A stretch of DNA of 64,000 bases from Butyricimonas virosa (GCF_025148635.1 NZ_CP102269.1:1426001-1490000), one strand, 5' to 3'; shown: positions 45,794 to 54,276, counted from the stretch's first letter. Made by a program: numbers and translations. Notes: a model not told the origin generated them from the letters alone.

Positions 45794-46881
45794 TCATTCA
45801 TAATATCTGTTTGTCTATCGATAGAGGCTTGGTGGATGGCTTTGAACACGCGCTCCACGAGTTCTTCACTCAAATTATTCTTGCGGGCCTCTTCAAGAAC
45901 ACGGGTTAGAATTTTTTCCCAGCGATCCGGTTGGAGAATGGTAATATTGTTTTGTTTTTTATACGTCCCGATCTCTTCAATAATTTTCATCCGGTTGGTA
46001 AGGACTTCCATGATCGTGTTATCCAGTGTATCTATTTTTTCCCGGAGTTCTTCGATGATTAGGGTACTATTTGAGTTGTTAGGATGTTCTTCCCGGATTA
46101 TCAGATGGGCTAGAATGTGATTTAATTGATCAGGTGTAATTTGTTGAAAAACATCACTTAATGCACAATCCGGATTCACGTGAGACTCGATGATTAATCC
46201 GTCGAATCCCAGGTCCATTGCTTTTTGGGATATTTCCTGAATATATTCCCGATGGCCGCTGATGTGGCTGGGATCACAGAAAAGCGGTAAGTTCTTAATG
46301 CGTCGCTTTAACTCAATTGGTATTTGCCATTGAGGCATATTACGATAGCGAGTACTATTGTAGGATGAAAAACCGCGATGAATAGCGCCTAATTTTGTAA
46401 TACCGCATAAATAGAGACGTTCAAAAGCACCAATCCATAGTTCTATGTCCGGATTTACCGGATTCTTGACGAGAACCGGAATATCAACTCCTTTTAATGA
46501 TTCCGCAATTTCCTGAACAGCAAACGGGTTTGCCGTAGAACGGGCACCAATCCACACCATATCCATCCCGTATTTCAGTGCAGCCTCCACGTGATGGGCA
46601 TTGGCGACTTCCGTGGAAATTTTCATTCCCAATTCCTTTTGGATATTTTGTAACCAAGGCAATCCTTTTACTCCGACTCCTTCAAAACAATTCGGACGGG
46701 TCCTAGGTTTCCATATCCCGGCTCGTAAAACTTCTATTCCATTGGTTTTCAATTGAGTTGCCGTGTTAAAAAGTTGCTCTTCACTCTCAGCACTGCAAGG
46801 ACCTGCGATCATTAACGGACGCTCTTGTCGGGTAAACAGATTCCATTCGGAATAGGATTGTATTTCTAATGGCTTGGTCAT
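45790..46881 (-). CDS. Bifunctional DAHP synthase / chorismate mutase
   Basis: 363 residues from the ATG at 46881 (MTKPLEIQSYSEWN); a start at 46905 is possible but falls in a -7 element. The N-terminal KDO8P/DAHP synthase domain has PLMIAGPCSAESEEQL, VWIGARSTANPFAVQ and PLFCDPSHISGHREYI. The C-terminal type II chorismate mutase domain (residues about 275-355) has LREKIDTLDNTIMEVLTNRM and QPDRWEKILTRVLEEA. The fusion runs the first step of the shikimate pathway and the branch to prephenate, so phenylalanine and tyrosine are the natural end products. The 627 bp upstream hold two aromatic leader peptides, a small ORF and three terminators. Confidence 0.95.
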   Translation of the reverse strand: MTKPLEIQSYSEWNLFTRQERPLMIAGPCSAESEEQLFNTATQLKTNGIEVLRAGIWKPRTRPNCFEGVGVKGLPWLQNIQKELGMKISTEVANAHHVEAALKYGMDMVWIGARSTANPFAVQEIAESLKGVDIPVLVKNPVNPDIELWIGAFERLYLCGITKLGAIHRGFSSYNSTRYRNMPQWQIPIELKRRIKNLPLFCDPSHISGHREYIQEISQKAMDLGFDGLIIESHVNPDCALSDVFQQITPDQLNHILAHLIIREEHPNNSNSTLIIEELREKIDTLDNTIMEVLTNRMKIIEEIGTYKKQNNITILQPDRWEKILTRVLEEARKNNLSEELVERVFKAIHQASIDRQTDIMNE

Positions 46882-46902
46882 TTTAACTACAAAATTAGAA
46901 TT

Positions 46903-46910
46903 CAAAGATA
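46903..46910 (-). promoter_or_regulatory. Possible internal -7 element close to the DAHP synthase start
   Basis: TATCTTTG on the minus strand, 21 bp before the ATG at 46881, with no -33 TTTG. If real, part of the gene's transcription would escape the attenuators upstream. Confidence 0.3.
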
Positions 46911-46924
46911 TTCTTTTTCCGCTT

Positions 46925-46960
46925 AAAAATGGAGCTATCCCTTTACTTTTTGGATAGCTC
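46925..46960 (-). terminator. Terminator 3 upstream of the DAHP synthase gene
   Basis: GAGCTATCC / GGATAGCTC stem (46960-46952 with 46940-46932), followed on the minus strand by a five-T run at 46929-46925. It follows the 45-aa ORF and precedes the DAHP synthase start by 44 bp. Confidence 0.75.
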
Positions 46961-46977
46961 TCGGCGGATGATGTATT

Positions 46978-47115
46978 TCAACAAAATGTTCCGTGTTTGA
47001 AATTGAATTTGGATACTTTTTTAGTGAAAGTCTTTTTACGTGCTTGTTTTGAAACTGATACATGACTTTGCGTGTTCTTGTTTCCTTTCTGAAGATTTGA
47101 TTTCTGTGTTTTCAT
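46978..47115 (-). CDS. Small basic ORF (45 aa), third leader candidate
   Basis: ATG at 47115, stop at 46978. The product is Lys/Arg-rich (SVSKQARKKTFTKKVSKFNF) with four Phe among the last 16 residues, ending KHGTFC. It sits between terminators 2 and 3 on the strand of the DAHP synthase gene. It may be a third, Phe-sensing leader or a small structural gene; no family is recognised. Confidence 0.45.
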   Translation of the reverse strand: MKTQKSNLQKGNKNTQSHVSVSKQARKKTFTKKVSKFNFKHGTFC

Positions 47116-47139
47116 GATTTTTAGATTTTAAGTAAGACT

Positions 47140-47167
47140 AAAAAACCCGGCTGGGATTAGCCGGGTT
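47140..47167 (-). terminator. Terminator 2 (attenuator after leader peptide 2)
   Basis: Nine-bp stem AACCCGGCT / AGCCGGGTT with a 6-base loop, followed by six T on the minus strand. It begins 22 bp beyond the stop codon of the Tyr8 leader peptide. Confidence 0.9.
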
Positions 47168-47189
47168 GAATGAATATAATATGTGTTAC

Positions 47190-47288
47190 TTACATTTTTA
47201 CAGGTAATACAAGGTCATCCCAGCTGTTGTTGAGGTAATAATAATAGTAGTAATAATAACGACCTGTATGTGAAAAAATAGTATTCAT
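47190..47288 (-). CDS. Leader peptide 2, eight consecutive tyrosines (32 aa)
   Basis: ATG at 47288, stop at 47190. The peptide contains TGRYYYYYYYYLNNSWDD, using both TAT and TAC codons, and ends LVLPVKM. A run of eight Tyr codons just before an intrinsic terminator is the hallmark of ribosome-stalling attenuation: low charged tRNA-Tyr would stall the ribosome and let an antiterminator form. The gene controlled is the DAHP synthase/chorismate mutase gene downstream. Confidence 0.85.
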   Translation of the reverse strand: MNTIFSHTGRYYYYYYYYLNNSWDDLVLPVKM

Positions 47289-47304
47289 GTCTATAGTTTT
47301 AAAT

Positions 47305-47330
47305 AAAAAAGGCCCCGAAATTCGGGGCCT
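47305..47330 (-). terminator. Terminator 1 (attenuator after leader peptide 1)
   Basis: GGCCCCGAA / TTCGGGGCC stem with a tiny loop, followed by TTTTTT on the minus strand. It lies between leader peptides 1 and 2. Confidence 0.92.
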
Positions 47331-47361
47331 GTATATTTTATATGATGACAATATTCCCCCT

Positions 47362-47418
47362 TTACTTTTCCGGAAAGTAATAATAGAAATAGTAATATGA
47401 GGTGTACATTGTGTTCAT
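47362..47418 (-). CDS. Leader peptide 1, Tyr/Phe-rich (18 aa)
   Basis: ATG at 47418, stop at 47362. The full peptide is MNTMYTSYYYFYYYFPEK: seven Tyr and two Phe of 18 residues. It starts about 14 bp after the expected transcription start of the promoter at 47439-47469 and is followed 32 bp later by terminator 1. It should sense tyrosine and phenylalanine supply. Confidence 0.87.
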   Translation of the reverse strand: MNTMYTSYYYFYYYFPEK

Positions 47419-47438
47419 TTTCTTTTCATTGTTTGGGA

Positions 47439-47469
47439 CAAATATAGGTATTCTGAAATATAAAACAAA
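47439..47469 (-). promoter_or_regulatory. Promoter of the attenuated DAHP synthase operon
   Basis: Minus-strand TTTG (47469-47466), 19 bases, TATATTTG (47446-47439). Both elements and the spacing are consensus. It points into the leader peptides and is divergent from polA. Confidence 0.75.
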
Positions 47470-47500
47470 TAAGTAAGCAGAAAAGTTAGGAGAAAAAGTC

Positions 47501-47508
47501 TAACTTTG
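47501..47508 (+). promoter_or_regulatory. -7 element of polA
   Basis: TAACTTTG, 25 bp before the polA ATG; no clear TTTG at -33. Confidence 0.4.
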
Positions 47509-47532
47509 TGTGGATTAATTTGAAAAGGAAAG

Positions 47533-50235
47533 ATGATGACTAACGAGGAGAAAAAATTATACTTGCTGGATGCTTACGCGTTGATTTACCGTTCGTATTA
47601 CGCGTTTATCAATAATCCCCGGATTACGACGACGGGAATAAATACATCGGCCACTTTCGGTTTTTTTAATTTTTTACTGGAATTGCTTGAATTGGAAAAA
47701 CCTACTCATCTGGCAGTAGTTTTTGACCCGGAAGGTCCTACTTTCCGTCATGAAATGTACCCGCCCTACAAGGCCCAGCGTCCCCCGATGCCGGAGGACC
47801 TGAGAAAGTCGGTGCCTTATATTAAAAGTATTATTGAAGGATTAGGTATTAAATCAATTGTTGTCAGCGGGTTTGAGGCGGACGACGTGATCGGTACGCT
47901 GGCCAAACGGGGAGAGAAAGAAGGGTTTCAGGTATATATGATCACGCCGGATAAAGATTACGCCCAGTTGGTTAGCGAACGAGTGTTCATGTATAAACCG
48001 GGACGTGCCGGAAATAAGTCTGAAGTGTGGGGTATTCCGGAAGTATTGGATCATTTCGGGATCGAGCGGGTGGAACAGGTAATCGATATTCTTGGTTTGA
48101 TGGGTGATACGGCGGATAACGTACCGGGATGTGATGGTGTCGGACCGAAAAGTGCTGCCACATTGATTTATAAATATGGAAGTATAGAAGGGGTATATCA
48201 ACATATAGATGAACTGAAAGGTAAGCAAAAAGAGCGCTTGTTGTGTTGCCAAGATACAGTCTTTTTATCAAAGGAATTGGTGACAATCAACACAGAAGTA
48301 CCCATGGAAGTAAATGCTGAAGATTTAGCATTGGGCGAGATTCAAGACGATGTGTTAAAGCCGATCTTCAATGAATTGGAGCTTTTCTCTCTGGCAAAGA
48401 GAGTGTTCATGATAGAACATGAGGAAAATTTGGTAGAGACCATTCACCCGGAAGAAGTCGATTACCGGGAAATCACTACCGTGGCGGAACGGGATGAATT
48501 ACTTCAGAAGTTGAGAGAGGCTCCTGAATACGTGCTGAACGTGATCTTTGGAGATGGCACGATTTACAACTCTTATCCGGACTATCTCTGTTTCTCAACA
48601 GCCGTTAATACTGCTTGTTACCTGCGATTACCTTCAGCGAAAGATAAGGCCGAGGACGTGATTCGTTTATTTAAACCTATTCTTGAAGATCAGAACAAAG
48701 TTTTGATCTCGAATGACGTGAAGGACGATATTATTTGGTTAAGGAGAGCCGGGGTAGAGATTCTAAATAAAATATTTGATGTCAAGATTGCACACTACGT
48801 TCTACAACCGGACAGTTCTCACGAACTGGAACGTGTTGCTTTGGAAATGCTGAATTATCGCTTGATAAAAGGAGATAATACCGAGAATCCTCAATTATCC
48901 CTATTTCCTGATGAAGGAGCCAAGAAAGACAAGGATTTTGCGGAACGTACGGATATATTATTCCGCTTGAAAGGAAAGTTGGAAGAGGCTTTACAGGAAG
49001 TCGGGCTTTATAAGTTGTATGAAGAAATTGAAATGCCCTTGGTATCTGTTTTGGCCGATATGGAGTACGAGGGTGTGTCTATCGATAAGGTGGCATTAGA
49101 TGAGCTATCCGAGGATTTGAAAATAAGAATCGCTGAGACAGAGAAAATTATATATGAAATGGCCGGTAAAGAATTCAATATTAGTTCTCCCAAGCAGTTG
49201 GGCGAGATATTATTCGACCAGATGAATATTGATTCCGGCAACAAGAAAACCAAAACAGGCCAACACAGTACATCCGAACAGGTATTATCAAAATTGGAAG
49301 ATGCACATCCAATTGTAGGACATATACTTAATTACCGGGGATTAAAGAAATTATTGACCACGTATGCGGAGGCTTTACCCACGTATATTGATCCGGCAAC
49401 CGGAAAGATTCACACGCATTTTAACCAAGCGGAGGCGGCAACCGGAAGATTGAGTAGCTTGAATCCGAACTTGCAAAATATACCTATCCGGACAGCCGAA
49501 GGTCGGAACATTCGGAAAGCTTTTATCACGGGTGATCCGGATTACGAGTTCTTCTCAGCCGACTATTCGCAGGTAGAGTTGAGGTTGATGGCACATTTGA
49601 GCGGTACGCCGGAGTTGATCAATGCTTTCCTGAAAGGGGAAGACGTCCATGCAGCAACGGCATCTAAAATTTATCATGTGCCTTTAGAAGAGGTGACCCC
49701 GGAGATGAGACGACGGGCGAAAACGGCTAATTTCGGGATTATTTACGGTATTTCGGCTTGGGGATTGGCGGAACGGCTGAAAATTTCCCGGAAAGAGGGT
49801 AAGGAACTGATTGAAGGTTATTTTGCCCTTTATCCCGGAGTTAAACGTTACATGGAAGAATCCGTGGAGAAAGCCCGGAAAAAAGGGTACGTGGAGACGA
49901 TCATGGGCCGCCGTCGTTATTTGAGAGATATAAATTCCCGGAATGCGGTTGTACGGGGTGTTGCCGAGCGAAACGCGGTGAACGCTCCTATCCAAGGATC
50001 AGCAGCCGATATTATTAAGAAAGCGATGATATGTATTCATCAGAAATTAAAAGAACGGGGGTTGCGTTCCAAGATGATTTTGCAGGTGCATGACGAGTTG
50101 AACTTTAAATGTCATCACGAGGAAATCGAGGAATTGAAGAATCTCGTGGTGGATTGTATGGAGCACGTCGTGAGTCTGGCAGTACCTTTGACTGTGGGCA
50201 CGGGCTACGGGAAAAGCTGGTACGAGGCACATTAA
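47533..50235 (+). CDS. polA: DNA polymerase I
   Basis: 900 residues. The 5'-3' exonuclease starts LYLLDAYALIYRSYYAFINN, with GFEADDVIGTLAK and GLMGDTADNVPGCDGVGPK. The polymerase domain is complete: motif A FSADYSQVELRLMAHLSG, motif B RRRAKTANFGIIYGIS, motif C LQVHDELNFK. The central 3'-5' exonuclease region (about 310-480) does not show the DxE of motif I (it reads EYVLNVIFGDG), and the motif III region reads HELERVA, so proofreading is probably lost. It fills gaps in repair and removes Okazaki primers. Confidence 0.97.
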   Translation: MMTNEEKKLYLLDAYALIYRSYYAFINNPRITTTGINTSATFGFFNFLLELLELEKPTHLAVVFDPEGPTFRHEMYPPYKAQRPPMPEDLRKSVPYIKSIIEGLGIKSIVVSGFEADDVIGTLAKRGEKEGFQVYMITPDKDYAQLVSERVFMYKPGRAGNKSEVWGIPEVLDHFGIERVEQVIDILGLMGDTADNVPGCDGVGPKSAATLIYKYGSIEGVYQHIDELKGKQKERLLCCQDTVFLSKELVTINTEVPMEVNAEDLALGEIQDDVLKPIFNELELFSLAKRVFMIEHEENLVETIHPEEVDYREITTVAERDELLQKLREAPEYVLNVIFGDGTIYNSYPDYLCFSTAVNTACYLRLPSAKDKAEDVIRLFKPILEDQNKVLISNDVKDDIIWLRRAGVEILNKIFDVKIAHYVLQPDSSHELERVALEMLNYRLIKGDNTENPQLSLFPDEGAKKDKDFAERTDILFRLKGKLEEALQEVGLYKLYEEIEMPLVSVLADMEYEGVSIDKVALDELSEDLKIRIAETEKIIYEMAGKEFNISSPKQLGEILFDQMNIDSGNKKTKTGQHSTSEQVLSKLEDAHPIVGHILNYRGLKKLLTTYAEALPTYIDPATGKIHTHFNQAEAATGRLSSLNPNLQNIPIRTAEGRNIRKAFITGDPDYEFFSADYSQVELRLMAHLSGTPELINAFLKGEDVHAATASKIYHVPLEEVTPEMRRRAKTANFGIIYGISAWGLAERLKISRKEGKELIEGYFALYPGVKRYMEESVEKARKKGYVETIMGRRRYLRDINSRNAVVRGVAERNAVNAPIQGSAADIIKKAMICIHQKLKERGLRSKMILQVHDELNFKCHHEEIEELKNLVVDCMEHVVSLAVPLTVGTGYGKSWYEAH

Positions 50236-50250
50236 TGTTAGAATATAAAG

Positions 50251-51063
50251 ATGTTGTTGGGAATGTTGGACGAGCAAATAGATTCAGTTATAACGGATAG
50301 TATCGTGTCGGAGTCGGATTCTGTAGTGTTTCCGATCTCTTTGTTGAGAGAATCTGTCTCTTGGAAACCTTTCTTACCTTTTGACACGTTGACGAATCAG
50401 GTGGAATTGGTGGAAGGAATTCCTTTGAGCGGGGAGAAGATGAATATTGAATTTATTTCCAGTATTCTGATTTATACGGTTGTGTATCTCGTTTTTATCG
50501 CTTTGTTGCGCCTGCGAGGAAGAGGTTTCCTCACGACGGTGTACACCTATTTTTTCAACCGGAAAAGAGGGGCCAGCTTACAATCGGAAGGTGGGATGCC
50601 GAACTATTTCTTTGTTTTCTTGTCGGTTAGCCTTTCTTTCTCAATCTTGTCCATGTTGATGGCTTTTTTAATCGATCCTCCCTTTGTATTCTTTAATGCC
50701 TTAATCTATTTCCTAATCATTTTTGGTTACTACTTTTTAGTCTTGGGACTTGTGCGGCTTTTCGGGTGGGCATTTAATAGAAGGCATTGTGCATCGGAGA
50801 TCATCTTGAATTTGCGCACAAGTGCGATTGTGTTGGGATTATCCATATCCCCGTTCGTGTTGGCCTTGTTTTACGTGCAAACTTCGGCAATAAATATGTT
50901 ATTATATGTCATTTTAGGGCTTGGTATCATTATTCTGGTTTTCAGATTTATAAGATTGATTAAAATATTATATGGATATAGAGTTTCAATTTTGTATATG
51001 ATTTTGTACCTTTGTGGGCTTGAAATATTGCCGATTCTTGTCTTGTACAAGCTATTGGGATAA
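50251..51063 (+). CDS. DUF4271 integral membrane protein
   Basis: 270 residues. A soluble start of about 60 residues is followed by hydrophobic segments at about 70-87, 120-140, 143-170, 185-207, 210-230 and 240-268, the pattern of DUF4271. Members occur in Bacteroidota just before hemD, as here, and are of unknown function. It begins 15 bp after polA and ends 36 bp before hemD. An upstream extension of the start is not possible beyond the polA stop. Confidence 0.85.
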   Translation: MLLGMLDEQIDSVITDSIVSESDSVVFPISLLRESVSWKPFLPFDTLTNQVELVEGIPLSGEKMNIEFISSILIYTVVYLVFIALLRLRGRGFLTTVYTYFFNRKRGASLQSEGGMPNYFFVFLSVSLSFSILSMLMAFLIDPPFVFFNALIYFLIIFGYYFLVLGLVRLFGWAFNRRHCASEIILNLRTSAIVLGLSISPFVLALFYVQTSAINMLLYVILGLGIIILVFRFIRLIKILYGYRVSILYMILYLCGLEILPILVLYKLLG

Positions 51064-51099
51064 GTTAGAGAAGTTAGTGTAATTTTAAAACAGAAAAAG

Positions 51100-51864
51100 T
51101 TGAAAATAAAGAAGATACTAGTTTCGCAGCCAAAGCCGACAACCGAGAAATCTCCGTATTTTGATTTGGCAGAAGAATTTGGATTGAAATTAGAATTCAA
51201 ATCATTTATAAAGGTAGAAGGTGTCACGGCAAAAGAATTTCGTCAGGAAAGGATAAATATTCTTGATTTTACCGGGATCGTTTTTACCAGTCGTACGGCT
51301 ATTGACCATTTCTTCCGGATCTGTACCGAAATGAGGGTAACCGTTCCCGACACGATGAAGTATTTCTGTATATCAGAGGCTATTGCTTTCTATCTTCAGA
51401 AATATATCGTGTACCGTAAGAGAAAGATTTTCTATGGGGACAAGAAAGTCGAGGATATGACGAAAATTCTGTTAAAGCACAAGACCGAAAACTTTTTGGT
51501 TCCGGTTTCCGACGTGCATAAAGAAAATATCCCTGCTTTGATGGATGAACTACACTTGAAGTACACGAAATCCGTATTCTATAAAACCGTGTCCAGTGAT
51601 GTAGCCTCTGAAATTCCGGATTTGAAAGAGTATGATATCTTGGCATTCTACACTCCGGCTGGTATCAAGTCATTGTTCCACAACTACCCGAATTTTGAAC
51701 AGGGTTCGACAATTATTGCGGCCTTCGGGGAGGCGACAGCCGAGGCGGTAGAGGAGGCTGGGTTGAGGCTTGATATAAAAGCCCCCACGGAAAAAGCCCC
51801 TTCGATGACCATGGCATTGGAACAGTTCATTAAGGCTTACAACAAAGAAAATAAATCAAAATAG
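51100..51864 (+). CDS. hemD: Uroporphyrinogen-III synthase family protein
   Basis: 254 residues from a TTG start; the product KIKKILVSQPKPTTEKSPYF gives the usual N-terminus for Bacteroidota members, and no ATG fits. The two-lobed HemD fold shows FTGIVFTSRTAIDHFFRI and YDILAFYTPAGIKSLFHNYP, with the end IAAFGEATAEAVEEAGL. It would close the tetrapyrrole ring in haem synthesis, though in this group its activity is often untested. It ends at a strong terminator. Confidence 0.87.
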   Translation: MKIKKILVSQPKPTTEKSPYFDLAEEFGLKLEFKSFIKVEGVTAKEFRQERINILDFTGIVFTSRTAIDHFFRICTEMRVTVPDTMKYFCISEAIAFYLQKYIVYRKRKIFYGDKKVEDMTKILLKHKTENFLVPVSDVHKENIPALMDELHLKYTKSVFYKTVSSDVASEIPDLKEYDILAFYTPAGIKSLFHNYPNFEQGSTIIAAFGEATAEAVEEAGLRLDIKAPTEKAPSMTMALEQFIKAYNKENKSK

Positions 51865-51865
51865 G

Positions 51866-51895
51866 AAAATGGACATCAAACGATGTCCATTTTTT
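51866..51895 (+). terminator. hemD terminator
   Basis: AAAATGGACATC / GATGTCCATTTT stem with a 4-base loop and a T run; it separates hemD from the rnpA promoter immediately downstream. Confidence 0.88.
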
Positions 51896-51896
51896 G

Positions 51897-51904
51897 TATG
51901 TTTG
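51897..51904 (+). promoter_or_regulatory. -7 element of rnpA
   Basis: TATGTTTG, directly after the hemD terminator. Transcription would begin near 51911, which excludes upstream in-frame starts and leaves a very short leader. Confidence 0.5.
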
Positions 51905-51913
51905 CACTCGTAT

Positions 51914-52339
51914 ATGGATGAAATGATAAAATACACGTTTTGCAAGGAAGAACGGTTATGCCGGAAGGGGGGATTCGAGGAACTTTTATCCTCGGGGTAT
52001 AGTTTCGTGTCTTATCCGTTACGAGTGGTAATCCGGTTATACCCGAGGGGAGAGAAAGATTTCCCGGCCCGGATAGCAGTGAGTGTTTCTAAGAGGCGTT
52101 TCAAGCGAGCCGTGAAACGTAACCGGGTAAAACGTTTGATTCGGGAGACCTATCGTCTGAATAAAAATATATTGTACTCTTATATCCCGGAGGATAAAAC
52201 GATGGATATATTGTTCATATATTTGCATGACGAAATTTTTGAATATGGTAAAATCGAAAAAGCGATAACCGGTGCTATTAAAAAAATTAGGAGCTATATT
52301 GAAAAAGATGGTAGTGGGGATATTGCTGATACCCATTAA
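51914..52339 (+). CDS. rnpA: Ribonuclease P protein component
   Basis: 141 residues from the ATG at 51914; another ATG at 51923 is possible. An in-frame start at 51869 lies in the hemD terminator and is rejected. The basic core is RIAVSVSKRRFKRAVKRNRV, followed by KRLIRETYRLNKN. The start KYTFCKEERLCRKGGFEELL is typical. It binds the RNase P RNA for tRNA 5' maturation. Overlaps yidD, as is common. rpmH, the usual neighbour, is not here. Confidence 0.94.
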   Translation: MDEMIKYTFCKEERLCRKGGFEELLSSGYSFVSYPLRVVIRLYPRGEKDFPARIAVSVSKRRFKRAVKRNRVKRLIRETYRLNKNILYSYIPEDKTMDILFIYLHDEIFEYGKIEKAITGAIKKIRSYIEKDGSGDIADTH

Positions 52340-52520
52340 ATTTTATCAGTTATGTATTTCCCCCTGGACTCCTCCGAGTTGCCGCTATACCCCGACCTGT
52401 TCACAATATGCGGTGGAGGCGTTACGGAAACATGGTCCGGTAAAAGGATTATACCTTGCGATAAAACGGATATGTTCCTGTCATCCATGGGGAGGTTCGG
52501 GCTACGATCCGGTACCGTGA
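52308..52520 (+). CDS. yidD: Membrane protein insertion efficiency factor YidD
   Basis: 70 residues from the ATG at 52308; a GTG at 52272 or TTG at 52302 could add 12 or 2 residues. The signature SPWTPPSCRYTPTCSQYAVE, the HGPVKGLYLAIKRI stretch and CHPWGGSGYDPVP are complete. An N-terminal amphipathic helix binds the membrane. It overlaps the end of rnpA by 32 bp. Confidence 0.93.
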   Translation: MVVGILLIPIKFYQLCISPWTPPSCRYTPTCSQYAVEALRKHGPVKGLYLAIKRICSCHPWGGSGYDPVP

Positions 52521-52578
52521 AATTTGTTATTTTGTTGGATATATACTATTTTCGCTAGATTGTTATTAAAGTAAGATT

Positions 52579-54228
52579 ATGAGAAAAAATACACGTGTAA
52601 TTATCTTCATTTCGGGAGTCTTGTTACTGGCTTTCGGGATGCTTGGCTTGAAGGAAGACGATAAAAGATTCCAAATTAGTAAGGGATTGGATATTTTTGC
52701 CACGCTTTTTCGGGACGTGAATCTTTTTTACGTGGATGATGTGCAACCGGAGAAAATGGTGCAGGACGGGATTGACGCCATGTTGAAGAAACTGGATCCC
52801 TACACGGTTTATTACCCGGAAACTAAGTTGGATGAGTTCAAGATGATGACAACGGGAGAATACGCCGGGATCGGTTCCGTGATCGGCATGAAGGATGATT
52901 ACGTGGTGATTCGCGAACCCTATAAGGGATCTCCTTCTTACAAGGCTGGATTACTTCCGGGTGATTTGATTCTGGCAGTTGACGGGGAAAATATGAAGGG
53001 AAAGAATGTCGAGTACGTGAGTTCCCGTCTGAAAGGGCAACCCGGTAAAGAGGTGGTGCTTAAACTGCAACGTGTCGGGGAAGAAAAGCCTTTGGAGAAA
53101 CGGGTTCTTCGGGAAGTCGTACAGGTCCCCAGTGTACCTTACTATGGAATGTTGAATAACGAGATTGGGTATATCTATTTTACCGGATTCACTGATAAGG
53201 CTGCAGATGACGTGAGAAGTGCGATCATGGATTTGAAAAACCGCGGAGCGCAGTCCCTTGTTCTTGATCTTCGCGGTAACGGGGGAGGATTGCTGGATCA
53301 GGCAGTGGAGATTGCCAATTTCTTCCTGCCGAAAGGTTCCTTGATTGTAAGCACGAAAGGAAAGATGAAACAATGGGATAAAGAATATCGCACGACGAGA
53401 AATCCCTTGTTACCGGATATGAAACTGGCCGTGTTAATCGATCGGGCTTCAGCTTCCGCATCAGAGATCCTTTCCGGTTCTTTACAGGATTACGATCGGG
53501 CAGTTGTAATCGGCGAACGTTCATTCGGTAAGGGGTTGGTGCAGACAACCCGTGATCTGGTCTATAACACGAAATTAAAGGTAACCACGGCGAAATATTA
53601 TATCCCTAGCGGACGCTGTATTCAAGCAGTAGATTATTCTCACCGTAATCCGGATGGTAGCGTGGGTACGATTCCCGATTCTTTAATGAAACCCTTTAAA
53701 ACGAAAGCCGGGAGAACGGTGTACGACGGCGGTGGTATCACTCCGGATGTGAAGATTGAGCCGGAGAAATATGCTAAAGTAACTCAGGAACTGGTGTTAC
53801 AGGATATGATTTTTGATTTTGTCAATGAATATGCGGCAACTCATCCCACGATTGCGACTCCTTCTGAATTTGTTTTGTCGGATGAATTGTTCAACGAGTT
53901 CAAGGAATACTTGAAAAAGCGTGAATTTGAATACGAGACAGCTTCCCAGCTTGTTTTGGAAAGATTGGTAAAGGCAACTCAAGACGAGAAATACTATGAT
54001 CAGGTGTCCAGCCAGGTAGAGCAATTGAAGAAGAGTCTCGGACACTCTATTGATCGGGATTTGGATGTTTTCAAGAAAGAGATTTCCGATATATTGTCCG
54101 ACCAGTTAATGGAACGGTATTACATGCAAGAGGGTGTGATAGAGTATCATATTCGTAATGACAAGGATATAGCCAAGGCGCTGGAGGTTTTATCGAACAA
54201 CGAAGAGTATCAAAAAATATTGAAGTAG
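52579..54228 (+). CDS. S41-family C-terminal processing peptidase
   Basis: 549 residues. N-terminal membrane anchor (VIIFISGVLLLAFGMLGL), then the PDZ domain (about 95-170; EYAGIGSVIGMKDDYVVIRE, YKAGLLPGDLILAVDG). The S41 catalytic domain has LVLDLRGNGGGLLDQAVEIA, the serine in DRASASASEILSGSLQDYDR and the lysine in GERSFGKGLVQTTR. A helical C-terminal region follows. CtpA/Prc-type proteases trim or degrade periplasmic proteins. Own transcription unit, ended by a hairpin. Confidence 0.95.
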   Translation: MRKNTRVIIFISGVLLLAFGMLGLKEDDKRFQISKGLDIFATLFRDVNLFYVDDVQPEKMVQDGIDAMLKKLDPYTVYYPETKLDEFKMMTTGEYAGIGSVIGMKDDYVVIREPYKGSPSYKAGLLPGDLILAVDGENMKGKNVEYVSSRLKGQPGKEVVLKLQRVGEEKPLEKRVLREVVQVPSVPYYGMLNNEIGYIYFTGFTDKAADDVRSAIMDLKNRGAQSLVLDLRGNGGGLLDQAVEIANFFLPKGSLIVSTKGKMKQWDKEYRTTRNPLLPDMKLAVLIDRASASASEILSGSLQDYDRAVVIGERSFGKGLVQTTRDLVYNTKLKVTTAKYYIPSGRCIQAVDYSHRNPDGSVGTIPDSLMKPFKTKAGRTVYDGGGITPDVKIEPEKYAKVTQELVLQDMIFDFVNEYAATHPTIATPSEFVLSDELFNEFKEYLKKREFEYETASQLVLERLVKATQDEKYYDQVSSQVEQLKKSLGHSIDRDLDVFKKEISDILSDQLMERYYMQEGVIEYHIRNDKDIAKALEVLSNNEEYQKILK

Positions 54229-54240
54229 TACGAAAAAATA

Positions 54241-54276
54241 GATAGTAGTTTTTTGAAATCCCAAAAAACTACTATC
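54241..54276 (+). terminator. Terminator of the S41 protease gene, overlapping the tRNA promoter
   Basis: Stem GATAGTAGTTTTTT / AAAAAACTACTATC with an 8-base loop. Its right arm contains part of the tRNA -7 element (54273-54280). Confidence 0.75.

Noticed and set aside
51869..51913. Upstream start extending RnpA by 15 residues
   Set aside because: It lies in the hemD terminator and the rnpA promoter, so the transcript would not contain it.
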